A stretch of 64,000 nucleotides of DNA from Pyrenophora tritici-repentis (taxonomy: Eukaryota > Ascomycota > Dothideomycetes > Pleosporales > Pleosporaceae). Of the stretch, positions 55,717 through 64,000 are shown one piece after another. Every line of letters starts with the position of its first letter. The first letter of the stretch is position 1. The stretch spans positions 992,001 through 1,056,000 of the forward strand of contig NC_089394.1 in NCBI RefSeq assembly GCF_003171515.1. The letters run 5' to 3'. Both the position numbers and the translations under genes were made by a program. Below the pieces are notes generated by a model, which had not been told where the DNA came from, made no database searches, and saw only the letters and a list, made by a program, of their open reading frames with translations.

Positions 55717-58179
55717 CTAAAAACAAAGGCTTAGGTAATCGATTCTATCTTCCTCTTCTTGCTTCACAACTAGTGCAGAGGATTCCGTACGTGCTAAAGG
55801 ACGACGTCGGTTGCTGTGGTCATGTGGTATTGTTTCGGAGCGGTAATTCCCAGTGATCGGACCGGAAGGATCCTGCTCAGGTGTGCTCAATCTTGTTGAG
55901 GGAAGATCCTGGCTCGCGGACTCGTAGTATGTATTAATTGCACTACTCGAGAATACCGGGAAGGGTACCTCCTGTGATGGCCTTGTACTATCGCCTAGCT
56001 TGGCATCCTGGCCGCCCTGCGGCGATTCCGTATTATAGCCTGGCTTCAGATCACCTTCCAGTCTAAAGTCAACGCTGCTATCATGCGGGTCTGAAGGTTC
56101 CGCCGGCTTAAAATGAGGTCGGTTGTGATACGGATAAGCATCTGTACCGTCTCCTGTCTTAGCATCGCGACTAATCTGGTGCGATTCAATATCTTCTGCT
56201 GAATCGATGTGGCGTGAGGGGAGGTCGTTCCCGGAACATATCCCGCTGCGATCCTGCCTGCTATGGTATTTCTGGAGAATCTCATAATACCAAGGGTCTT
56301 TCCAGCTGCGTTCTCGTTGAATCTTTCTTTCACGCTTTGGTCGTGCCTCCTCGTGTAGCCATTTTTGGGCCTCCCTGCGAGGAATTTGGCGTCTTGGCCC
56401 ATGATAGTCTTGTCCTAACTTCTTGCAATAAAGCTGCTCATCGTTATGGCTTTGTTGCCCACTCTTATCGTCTGTTTTTTGAACGCCATCCTTACGTGTT
56501 TGTCGCACATTCTCATCATACCCTTGTCGTCCACCTCCATTTTGTCTCCGTCGTCTCCTTTCTTGCATCGCTAACTCCTCAGCAGAATCTATGATATGCT
56601 CCTCATCAGAATCTATGATATGCTCCTCATCAGATTCTATGATATACTCCTCATCATCCGACATATGTCCCCTATTGTATTCATCACTCTGCGGACTAGT
56701 CTCCTGTATCATTTGCCTGAGCATTTCCATCATTTTGTCTTTCTCGTGTTCTTCGAACTGTTTGAGACGATCTTTAATTCTGTGCAAATTCTTCCAGATG
56801 TCTTCTAGAACTGTCTCTACAGGAACGATATAGGAAGTCCCTATGGTCGGACACCCTGCAACAATATGTCCCCTCCAGCGACCTGAATTGACATCAAATA
56901 CCCATGATCCACAATCGCCATTTGCAACGGGATTAACCAGTCGTACACAATACACTTCCTGGATCACGGCGGCATTAGGTACTCGCATGTAAGTTGGAGT
57001 CTCGCTGATAATACCATGATTGAGGCCGGTGGAAGCAGTAACAGTTATCACATGTCCATGTGGGGAAAAGAGACGCTGGCGCACATAGATGTCCTTGGGG
57101 TACAAGAAATCTTCTCCCTTATCCGTTCTCCATCGATTTCGCAAGCGGATAAGAGCGTAATCGAGCCCCTGTTGCGGACCCTCGGAGGATAGGATTAACG
57201 CATCGCCAATGTAAGAGGCATCTTCAGGAACTTCGACAGATGTAGATTCGGTAGAGCTCTTATCAACAAGCTCGGTGGTTTCCTCAGTATTTGTCACTTC
57301 CGTATGCAGGCTCAGTGTGGTGTCTCTCTCTGTGAGCGGGTTTATGGTTTTGAAAGATGGGGTTGGCTCCTCTAGAGCATCGTCGCTGTCGCTATCAGAG
57401 AAGAAAAGATCTTCTAGCTGATTATCGATATTGTGAGATTGTATTGGTGTATCATTGAAAACGTGAGCAGCCGTAAGAAGACACTCAACGCCTTTGATAC
57501 ATATCATCGGGCCGGCCGTCGATATTCGTGTGGTCTGGATGTTGTCGATTATTGTATGAATGTATAGCCTCTGACCCAAGTCTGGACGGATTGAGGTGCT
57601 CATGACAGATGGTCCGAATAAAGATTCGTCTGGAGCCTTGGCTTTCGGTCCCTTAGTCAATGATACTGAGGCTGACTGAACCAACTGATTATAGTCTGGG
57701 GCCCGCGGTAGATGTTTCAAAGCAAACCCATCTGCAGCATATCTCCGCAATGTACCACTGGCTTTGATGATGTCTCTGGTGTCTTTACGGTATTCTTCGT
57801 TCTCAGAGCAGAATATGATCGTTGGAGTCGAAGATTCTGGAGCAACTCCGATCATGTATAATGACCAAGTAATCCAACTAGGTTTTGGTTCGCTCTTCAA
57901 TTCACACAAAAATGTCAGATACAGATGGTATGAGCACAACAAGAGGCCACTTACATGCTTATCGAGGTATTCTTTTACGACAGGACCAATCTCGAGGAAG
58001 ATATCCCGTGCCGGCCCGATGGCCTCCCAGCAGCTCTGGCCACCTATCTTCACCAAGAAACGACCCACAGAGTCTTGTGGGGACGGCCAACATTGCTTCC
58101 TGGAGCGTGCCTGGATTTGAGTCAAGATATTCCTGCGTCCAGTGCGGGATAGCGGGGTCGTTGTAATTGTGGTGGCCAT
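55717..58179 (-). CDS. Trypsin-fold protease-like protein with Cys at the nucleophile position
   Basis: Exons are 57955-58179 and 55717-57894 (60-nt in-frame intron, phase 0, GTAAGT donor), giving 800 residues. Residues 1-160 are an alpha/beta N-terminal part without known family. Residues 190-450 look like a chymotrypsin-type domain: TAAHVF (His219), GLDYALIRL (Asp320) and NGDCGSWVFD (Cys403 where trypsin has Ser), with GHIVAGCPTIGTSYIVP closing the specificity pocket. An acidic insert (FFSDSDSDDALEEP) lies between His and Asp. After a coiled stretch, an eight-residue repeat (about SDEEHIID, three times) leads to a 300-residue Arg/Asp/Ser-rich disordered tail. There is no signal peptide. It faces the membrane-protein gene at 58669 across 489 bp. 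Protease activity and the use of Cys403 are inference. Confidence 0.82.
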   Translation of the reverse strand: MATTITTTPLSRTGRRNILTQIQARSRKQCWPSPQDSVGRFLVKIGGQSCWEAIGPARDIFLEIGPVVKEYLDKHVSGLLLCSYHLYLTFLCELKSEPKPSWITWSLYMIGVAPESSTPTIIFCSENEEYRKDTRDIIKASGTLRRYAADGFALKHLPRAPDYNQLVQSASVSLTKGPKAKAPDESLFGPSVMSTSIRPDLGQRLYIHTIIDNIQTTRISTAGPMICIKGVECLLTAAHVFNDTPIQSHNIDNQLEDLFFSDSDSDDALEEPTPSFKTINPLTERDTTLSLHTEVTNTEETTELVDKSSTESTSVEVPEDASYIGDALILSSEGPQQGLDYALIRLRNRWRTDKGEDFLYPKDIYVRQRLFSPHGHVITVTASTGLNHGIISETPTYMRVPNAAVIQEVYCVRLVNPVANGDCGSWVFDVNSGRWRGHIVAGCPTIGTSYIVPVETVLEDIWKNLHRIKDRLKQFEEHEKDKMMEMLRQMIQETSPQSDEYNRGHMSDDEEYIIESDEEHIIDSDEEHIIDSAEELAMQERRRRRQNGGGRQGYDENVRQTRKDGVQKTDDKSGQQSHNDEQLYCKKLGQDYHGPRRQIPRREAQKWLHEEARPKRERKIQRERSWKDPWYYEILQKYHSRQDRSGICSGNDLPSRHIDSAEDIESHQISRDAKTGDGTDAYPYHNRPHFKPAEPSDPHDSSVDFRLEGDLKPGYNTESPQGGQDAKLGDSTRPSQEVPFPVFSSSAINTYYESASQDLPSTRLSTPEQDPSGPITGNYRSETIPHDHSNRRRPLARTESSALVVKQEEEDRIDYLSLCF
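56575..56646. repeat. 24-bp tandem repeat, three copies, within the protease gene
   Basis: Three 24-bp units encode the near-identical eight-residue repeats of the acidic region. Differences between units are single bases. Confidence 0.85.
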
Positions 58180-58668
58180 AACAACCAACCGGTCAAATAT
58201 GCATGAGCCTGGGACTAATCAAAAAGTCTCTTCGTCAGATGAAGGGAAATAATTGCGGGGATAGGGTTTAAAAGTAGGAAGGAGGCTGTGGTGATCATTT
58301 GGATGCGCAGCGCGCCGGTGAGCGGGTGGCGAGATCAGCAAATGATCCGACAAATCAGATCCTACTTAGTATGCACATCTATGTACCATGCGCAGCCAAA
58401 GTCAGTCGAGGTAGGCTGTGTTTGTCGTTGAACATGAGCAAGGCTGAATGGAAGGCACCCTACTAATGCAGATGCGTAGCGCGTTGTTGCATCATGCAAC
58501 AGGAACTGAGCAGCCAGCGAATGAACAATTATTTAATATGCGCAGCCACTCTTGAGATGAACAGGCTAAAATCTTTCTGTGGTTGTATAGAAAGCGAAGT
58601 GTTGAACGCGTCAGAGTAGGAAACTGCATCGTTCGGAGCTTTGAGAAGTGCCTCACCGGATTTTCAGC
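58180..58668. promoter_or_regulatory. Shared upstream region of the protease and membrane-protein genes
   Basis: The two ATGs are divergent and 489 bp apart, so this interval holds both promoters. I found no strong TATA box. Joint regulation is inferred from the arrangement only. Confidence 0.5.
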
Positions 58669-59759
58669 ATGGCTTCTACTGCATCTTCCCTTCTTGATGC
58701 GCCAGATTCCATTGCAAAAGCGCAAATTATCAACAAACTCTGGGAACCTCTTCTAGTCCAAACACACTTTCAAAATTCTGAACATCCGATTGGAGCATAT
58801 TGGAGATTTTATCAGCTGGAATGCGAACGCGCTTTGCACGATAATGGACGCCATGTACTTGAACGTACACACCAGGACCTGCTAGACATTATTCATTCCT
58901 TACGGAAAGCCGAGACTCGTGATGAGATCCAGAGAGCCTTGCGCTCGAAGTTGACAAAGCCGCATGACAACGAGGAAGAGCTTCTCGATGGGTCCGTCGA
59001 TTTCGCTGCAAATATATGGCTAATGGTCGACTTTGATCACATCCAGTACGGATTTTCGGGCAGGAGACAACTACACTGGAAGTCCGAACCGCTCGCAAAG
59101 TGCTTGTGCTCAGGCTTCCCTGCATCTCCGTTGCTAGGTCATGAGGGTGTGAAACTCCAACGTATCTTCAATGCGCCAAACTTGAAGCGGATAGCCCGTA
59201 TCGAGATAGTTCCAACTGCCAACTTACTAGATCATCTTAGGATTATAGATGACGATACAAAACTTTGCGTGTTCCATCACGTCTCAGTCTTAGGATTACA
59301 GTTGCACAAGTACGGTGAACAGGCCCATATGCTCACAGCCATTCGCTAACGTGTCCTAGCACCACCTTTCCCAGCGGTCTTATCGAGGAGACGCTGCGTA
59401 CGCTCGCTCTTCTCTTTCCTCAGTCCGATACTGCCACCAGAGATTACTGCCGGGAATTGCAAGCATCTTACGATATAGATCCTCAGCTCGCCCTATGCGG
59501 CCACCTGAAGACAGACGACCGGCAGATAGAGAAATTCATATACTGGCATGACAGGCTAGTGGTGTTGAAGCAGGCTTTCGATGAAGCTACCCCACGCACG
59601 CTTGCGCAGTGGTGGTATGACCGTAGAAATGGCGTTCAGTGGTATACATTTTGGGTCGCTATATCGGTGGTCGCTCTGACCCTCCTCTTTGGCTTTATTC
59701 AGAGCGTGGAAGGTGCGCTTCAGGTATATGGCACTTTCAGAGGCGAGCAGCATCAGTAA
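58669..59759 (+). CDS. C-terminally anchored membrane protein of unknown function, partner of the protease gene
   Basis: Exons are 58669-59309 and 59360-59759 (50-nt intron), giving 346 residues. Residues 1-240 are globular and mostly helical, with a conserved-looking NTTFPSGLIEETLRTLALLF motif right after the splice junction, then QIEKFIYWHDRLVVLKQAFD and TLAQWWYDRRNGVQWYTFW. One membrane segment lies at about 308-328 (WYTFWVAISVVALTLLFGFIQ), with a short tail ending FRGEQHQ. I know this C-terminal block from many Pezizomycotina hypothetical proteins, often beside other domains, but its role is not described to my knowledge. It lacks a signal peptide, so it is probably a tail-anchored or C-terminally inserted protein. 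The divergent neighbour suggests a shared process. Confidence 0.82.
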
Positions 59760-60237
59760 CAAGAGCAGCCTTACAACTCATTCCCTCGTTGTACAACATG
59801 TCAGGATACGCAAGAAACTACTGGATATCTATGTCCACATCAAAAACAAAAAACAGGATATGAGACAGCCTCACGAGGCATGACGATCACCATTAGCGGG
59901 GTTCTTCTCCGTGAATCTAACTAACGCAAGCGAGACCCTGATTAAGTATCAGCGATGGGTTGGAGGATCAGCCGTCAATACGAACCTCATTACAAAACGC
60001 AAGTCACAGAACAACGCAATGACAATTTATTATGTACGTTCCACCTATAGAAGTTCCTCGTATCCAGTGGGGTGATGGGTCCTGATGAAGATCAAGGTCA
60101 GCCGAGGTATGAGGTAAGATTGTCGTCAGGGAACAGTATGCATCGCTCTAAATGACCTTCCGCCCTGTTGTGATACACCTGCTATTCCTTTCCGTTTTTA
60201 TTGAAGAACTGAAAAATTATTGTGCCATTCTTACAAA
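59760..60237. other. Intergenic region between same-strand genes
   Basis: This is the 3' flank of the membrane protein and the promoter of the next gene. Nothing else is seen. Confidence 0.5.
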
Positions 60238-61595
60238 ATGTCGAGTTTTGCCAACTACTGCCGCAAGAAGCGCACAATCCAACAGCTTCCCACACCTGCC
60301 CGGAAGGGTCACAACGCCATCTTGAACGCCGAATACATACAAGACATTGTTGATGCAATTGGCACATGGAGCTGTCAGCGAGTCTTCCTTGTGCATTCGA
60401 AAGCGCTAGATCAGAACACAGATGTTATCAAGAAGCTCAAGGAGAGGTTGGGGCCATTTGTTGTGGGGGCCAAGTCCGGCGTTGGCGCGCATTCTCCTTA
60501 CGAGGATGTTCTGGACATCGCAAGAAAGATACACGAAGAAAATGCGGACTGCTTGATCAGCATAGGAAGTAGCAGTTACTCTGATGCGAGCAAAATTGCT
60601 CGCTTGATGGACGCAAATCTTACCCCAGACAACCTCACAGTGGAAACGATGGAGGGTTTGGTGGATCAAGAGAAGGGATGTGCAGATAATCTGAATGATC
60701 CCAAGATCAAGCTGATACTTGTCCCAACGAGTCTGTCGGCAAGCGAATGGAACAACAATTCCTCTGCAACAAACCCCCAGACCCATAAGAAACAGCATTT
60801 CGCAAGCGAGCAAGCAGCTCCGGATCTTATACTACTTGATCGTGAGGTCGCCTCGACTTCGCCGAGGAAATTGTGGCTTGCTAGCGGCATGCGCGCGGTG
60901 GACCATTGTGTCGAGACGGTAAGTACCTTCTGATTCTGAGACCGAAACCACAGGAATAAACGTGCTAATGAAATTGCTTTGTCAAGATGGTGAACGAAAA
61001 GTGCAAAGAAGAAGTATTCCACCACATGGAAGATGCACTAGCGGTGCTTCTTAGAGGGCTGAAAGACTATAAGAACGGTGAAAGTAAAGACGACCACACT
61101 AAACTGCTCGACGGGATCGAAGATTGTCAGATCGGGTCCCGCAATGCCATGATGGGTCTCTTACTATGGAACGTGCCAATGGGCCTTTCGCACGCCATTG
61201 GACATCAGCTCGGCAGCGTTTGCGGTGTCATGCACGGCGTTACATCCTGCATCATGCTTGCCCCCGTCCTGCGCTACACTGCGTCCAAGTCTGATAGGCA
61301 GAAGCAGATTCAGGAACGTGTGCTGGGTATTTGGAACAAAGTTCTCAAGGGCGAAGAATCAAGCCTCGCGGATGCAGTAAGCAATTTCGTGAGGTTTCTG
61401 GAGCTACCAAGTACACTGCAGGAAGCTGGGATTGACAAAAAGCAGGATATTAACAAGGTCGCTGAACGAACATTGACAGATGTGTTTGGGGTGATGGAGG
61501 GCATGGGCGGGAAAGATGACATACTTGCCATTCTGGATGACGCAAAGGGCGGAGAAATGCAAGATGGGTGGCTAGGTGGAGGGGCGCCAATGTAG
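60238..61595 (+). CDS. Iron-ADH/maleylacetate-reductase-family protein with altered active site
   Basis: Exons are 60238-60918 and 60987-61595 (68-nt intron), giving 429 residues, slightly longer than the family's usual 350-390. The N-terminal Rossmann-like half includes CLISIGSSSYSDASKIA where active enzymes have a GGGS nucleotide loop, and LILVPTSLSASEWNNNSSAT, the PTTxSxSE-like stretch. The helical half has GMRAVDHCVE and GLSHAIGHQLGSVCGVMHGV. The two metal-binding His of GHQLG and MHGV are kept, but the Asp four residues before the first His (DAxxH in FucO) is Arg here. It may use another cofactor, bind a different metal or be inactive. Members act on short aldehydes or maleylacetate in aromatic breakdown; no such genes are nearby. 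The start is the ATG at 60238. Confidence 0.82.
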
Positions 61596-61648
61596 CGACT
61601 TAATGCGATCGAATTACTATCCTGAACCCCTTTTAGATCAGCGTTTCG

Positions 61649-62425
61649 TCACTTCTTCCCTGGAAAATACATCGCCCTGAGATCGCCCATGGGCAAGTCC
61701 TCAAAGCTCGCCACATCCTCAACAATTACGTTGGCCAACTCAGCGGGGAGTTGCCCCTCGCCCCACCGACTCATAGTTCTCCATATCTCATGGATACGCG
61801 TACTATCTCTCAGGAAATCCCTAGAGCGTCGAAACCACCCCGCCTCGAACCATTCGGCCTTCGCACCATCCCAACCCCAATGTTCTAGCTCCTGCTCGCC
61901 CCACAACGGCAACAGCTCCTGGGCCTTGGAAAGAGATAATGCTATCGGTGCTGAAGCTGTATCCCACGGGTTTGCTTTTGATGGGGATGGGGATGATGTT
62001 CCCGACTTTGTGGGTTTCGGTGGGTCCCATTGATCCACACAGATCCTCAGCAAAGCGTCGTCAAGGGTCCAATATAGACTTTCCCTTTGACTTGGCAAGA
62101 ACCTTTCCAATCCAAATTCCCTGCGTCGCAACACGTGTACGCTCCAATCCACCAGTAGGCAGGCCGCTTCTGCCCACATTGCCGGAGCCCTATCCACCAA
62201 ACTGCGCACGGTTGCAGCAAAAGTACGTGTGCGTTGGTAAAGAACAGAGTAGATGTGTGGAATGGTACATAGTCCTTGCTGTTCGAATAGTACTGTAAGG
62301 TTCATTGTTTTCATATCGTTGAAGAATTTCGTCATGTTGTGACGTGGATCAGGAATCTCGGCCGAATTCAGATGCTCCCGATGTCTGATACAACATGGGT
62401 GATCGGTACATTGACTTAACTCCAT
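61649..62425 (-). CDS. Unknown protein, Trp-rich, 258 residues
   Basis: This is a single open frame beginning MELSQCTDHPCCIRHREHLN, with cysteines in the first 15 residues. It continues with helical parts (MTKFFNDMKTMNLTVLFEQQ; AEAACLLVDWSVHVLRRREF), a Ser/Pro/Thr linker (KPTKSGTSSPSPSK), and a Trp-rich end (GEQELEHWGWDGAKAEWFEA; HEIWRTMSRWGEG). There is no signal peptide and no membrane segment. I recognise no family. The 3' end lies 53 bases from the end of the iron-ADH-type gene, in convergent orientation. Confidence 0.72.
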   Translation of the reverse strand: MELSQCTDHPCCIRHREHLNSAEIPDPRHNMTKFFNDMKTMNLTVLFEQQGLCTIPHIYSVLYQRTRTFAATVRSLVDRAPAMWAEAACLLVDWSVHVLRRREFGLERFLPSQRESLYWTLDDALLRICVDQWDPPKPTKSGTSSPSPSKANPWDTASAPIALSLSKAQELLPLWGEQELEHWGWDGAKAEWFEAGWFRRSRDFLRDSTRIHEIWRTMSRWGEGQLPAELANVIVEDVASFEDLPMGDLRAMYFPGKK

Positions 62426-63412
62426 GGTGAGTATTTTGATGCTGAATATCTACGCCAGCTGAAAGGTAGGAGGGTTGCGTTTATCGCTGGCGATTGCGAT
62501 GTATGCCTGGCGCAGCTCCGAACGCGCGGGGGCATTACGTCATCAGCATCCGCATCCGATGCCTGTTGATTGCAGAGCGCAACTACCCTTGACCAAGTTA
62601 TTTTCTTTTGGGAGATGTGGTATGATCAGGATTGAGAAACATAAATATGATTCTAGGGGTAAGGTCTACATGCAAAAGCGGTCTTTTCCGGCTCTGAGTA
62701 CTAGCGGCCATAGATCATCACCATATACCCTGCATACGAACGTAACTTTAGACCCTTTCTGTGGCATTTGGGGTGTATTGTACGTATCATTAAGATTTCT
62801 TAAGCCTATCTACGCTACGGAATATTTTCTGATCGCTTGAAGATGTCATCAAGGCCATGGACTCTTAGACCCTCTTTGGCTGCCAGTCACTCGAATGTGC
62901 ACGTCGACAATCCAGGCTGGTGGTTCTCCTCGATCGCAAATTTGCTGCGTCGATGTAATGATTTGAAGACTTTTGGATGCGGTAGTTTTGGGGATGGTGC
63001 CTCGGGTCGACTGTACTACGGAACCAGTGTCGCTACCATATTTTGTCGACAATGCAAGTGGTGAGAACATGCGATATGTCCTAAATTGGCACCCAAGAAA
63101 GTGGATTCACGTAATGCATGGGTCACATCGTCGTCTTTGGCGTATGATCGACCGAGAGTTTCGCTGAAAGCATAGAACCAAATGATCTCAACAGGGACTA
63201 CACTTAGCACGTTGGGATACCCTCTGTTCAACTCTTTCTTAGCGATCCTCTAGCTTTTCAGGGCCCAACAAGAGTTTCCTCAGCCTGGTGTTCTATAAGT
63301 ATTCTCCTCATCATCTCTTTCTACTTCTCTCATAGTGCTACAAAACATACCTGTCACACATAAACATTTCCTCTTCCAAGCTCTATCATTCATCATTCAT
63401 CACTCATCCAAG
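62426..63412. other. Intergenic region between divergent genes
   Basis: It contains the promoter of the unknown gene and, near 63294, a TATAAG for the secreted protein gene. Short frames show no family. Confidence 0.5.
63294..63299 (+). promoter_or_regulatory. TATA element of the terminal secreted-protein gene
   Basis: TATAAG lies about 115 bases before the ATG at 63413, on the coding strand. Confidence 0.45.
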
Positions 63413-64000
63413 ATGAAGTACCTAAACATCATCCCGTTCATCGTTGGCGGAAGCTACGCTGTTCTCTGCGCTTCCAACGGACCCAGCACTGCCCCCGAGC
63501 CAGTCGTCAACACCCTTGATGGCTTCAAAAACGAAAAACTCTACACCCATATTTCCAAGATTGTCAGGAACGTTCCTGGCTACGAGGCAGTCATTACTGC
63601 CGCCGATTGTGCTATCGCATCTCCTAAGTACATGACGTACATCTCGCTGAAGCATTACAACCCGACGGCCTGTGCCCAGGCGTGCAACATGCACGCCGGA
63701 TGTGATGGTTGTATGTCAATCCATTACACTCAATAACATCAGCATACTCACAATATCTCTTCAGTCAACATTTACGTCCAGCGTGAACCCGGCGTCCAGC
63801 CCAGCCAAAATTGCCCCAACCCCACCGCCATTGCTGTCACCAGGTGTGCACTGTACTCAGAGCCCGTCACCAAGTCTCAGTGCACCAACGAAGGCCAAAA
63901 GATTGGTCCTGTCGATTACCACAATCTTCCATTCGAGGTCGCCATTCGTGGATCCAATGGTACGTGCTATGAAATGCTAAGTATCTTAATTTGTCCACTA
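63413..64000 (+). CDS. Secreted Cys-rich PAN/apple-like protein (3' end missing)
   Basis: Exons visible are 63413-63710 and 63765-63959, after which a second intron starts (GTACGTGC) and the window ends, so the product is incomplete. The first 18 residues or so are a signal peptide (MKYLNIIPFIVGGSYAVLCA). The rest has KLYTHISKIVRNVPGYE, ADCAIASPKYMTYISLKHYN, then CAQACNMHAGCDGCFNIYVQRE and CALYSEPVTKSQC. This pattern, with Asn/Cys/Phe-Asn-Ile-Tyr repeats, is typical of a fungal secreted family with PAN/apple-like cysteine spacing. It is secreted, probably wall-associated or effector-like; the function is unknown. Confidence 0.78.

Overview
The window looks like a filamentous ascomycete chromosome, most likely a Dothideomycete of the Pleosporales type. 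Genes on both strands are interrupted by short introns, mostly 45-70 nt, with GT...AG ends and CTAAC/CTGAC-type branch points. Families include a Nup192 nucleoporin, SIN-pathway Cdc14, an AA9 polysaccharide monooxygenase, a GPI-anchored SOD-like protein, Zn2Cys6 regulators and the LPRELRDEIY-type proteins that are abundant in this class. The species call is inference. No rRNA, tRNA, CRISPR array or intact transposon was recognised.

Layout, with housekeeping genes among accessory ones. 0.5-5.6 kb: NUP192 (+). 6.2-8.2 kb: a broken Zn2Cys6 transcription factor (+). 8.4-9.5 kb: a Thr-rich secreted protein (-). 9.9-10.4 kb: degenerate tandem repeats and a foldback element. 10.7-12.7 kb: a PPPDE-thioredoxin-PUL protein (+). 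13.1-14.4 kb: an LPRELRDEIY-family gene that has lost its ATG (-). 15.1-16.9 kb: Golgi GDPase (-). 17.6-18.3 kb: an EF-hand protein (-). 18.3-20.9 kb: a 2.6-kb gene-free tract. 20.9-22.7 kb: a P450 (-). 23.7-25.1 kb: the intact LPRELRDEIY paralogue (-). 26.1-27.4 kb: divergent GCV3 and mitochondrial MRPS6. 27.7-28.5 kb: two small overlapping reading frames (-). 28.8-29.6 kb: AA9 LPMO (-). 30.8-32.9 kb: NCS1 permease (-). 34.9-35.6 kb: a Gln/Pro/Gly-rich protein (-). 37.2-38.8 kb: a single-pass membrane protein (+). 40.4-43.6 kb: DCP2 carrying a 240-bp tandem duplication (-). 44.3-46.5 kb: a DUF4112 protein and a small secreted protein (+). 46.9-48.3 kb: a PAP2/Aur1-like enzyme (-). 49.9-50.9 kb: SIN component Cdc14 (-). 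51.9-53.6 kb: a membrane/F-box/Cys-rich protein (+). 53.8-54.7 kb: a GPI-anchored SOD-like protein (-). 55.7-59.8 kb: a head-to-head pair of a trypsin-like protease and a membrane protein. 60.2-61.6 kb: a degenerate iron-ADH-type enzyme (+). 61.6-62.4 kb: an unknown protein (-). 63.4 kb to the edge: a secreted Cys-rich protein, incomplete.

How the genes relate: most neighbours have unrelated jobs, and no secondary-metabolite cluster surrounds the P450. Two head-to-head pairs stand out. GCV3/MRPS6 share 227 bp and both act in mitochondria. The protease/membrane-protein pair share about 490 bp; its trypsin-like domain has Cys where the nucleophile Ser is expected. By analogy with known fungal protease/pore-former pairs, this is my best candidate for an undescribed two-gene system, but the function is inferred. 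Genome-wear signals include the pseudogene, the lost start codon, RIP-like transitions in repeats, and a possible assembly artefact or recent duplication in DCP2.
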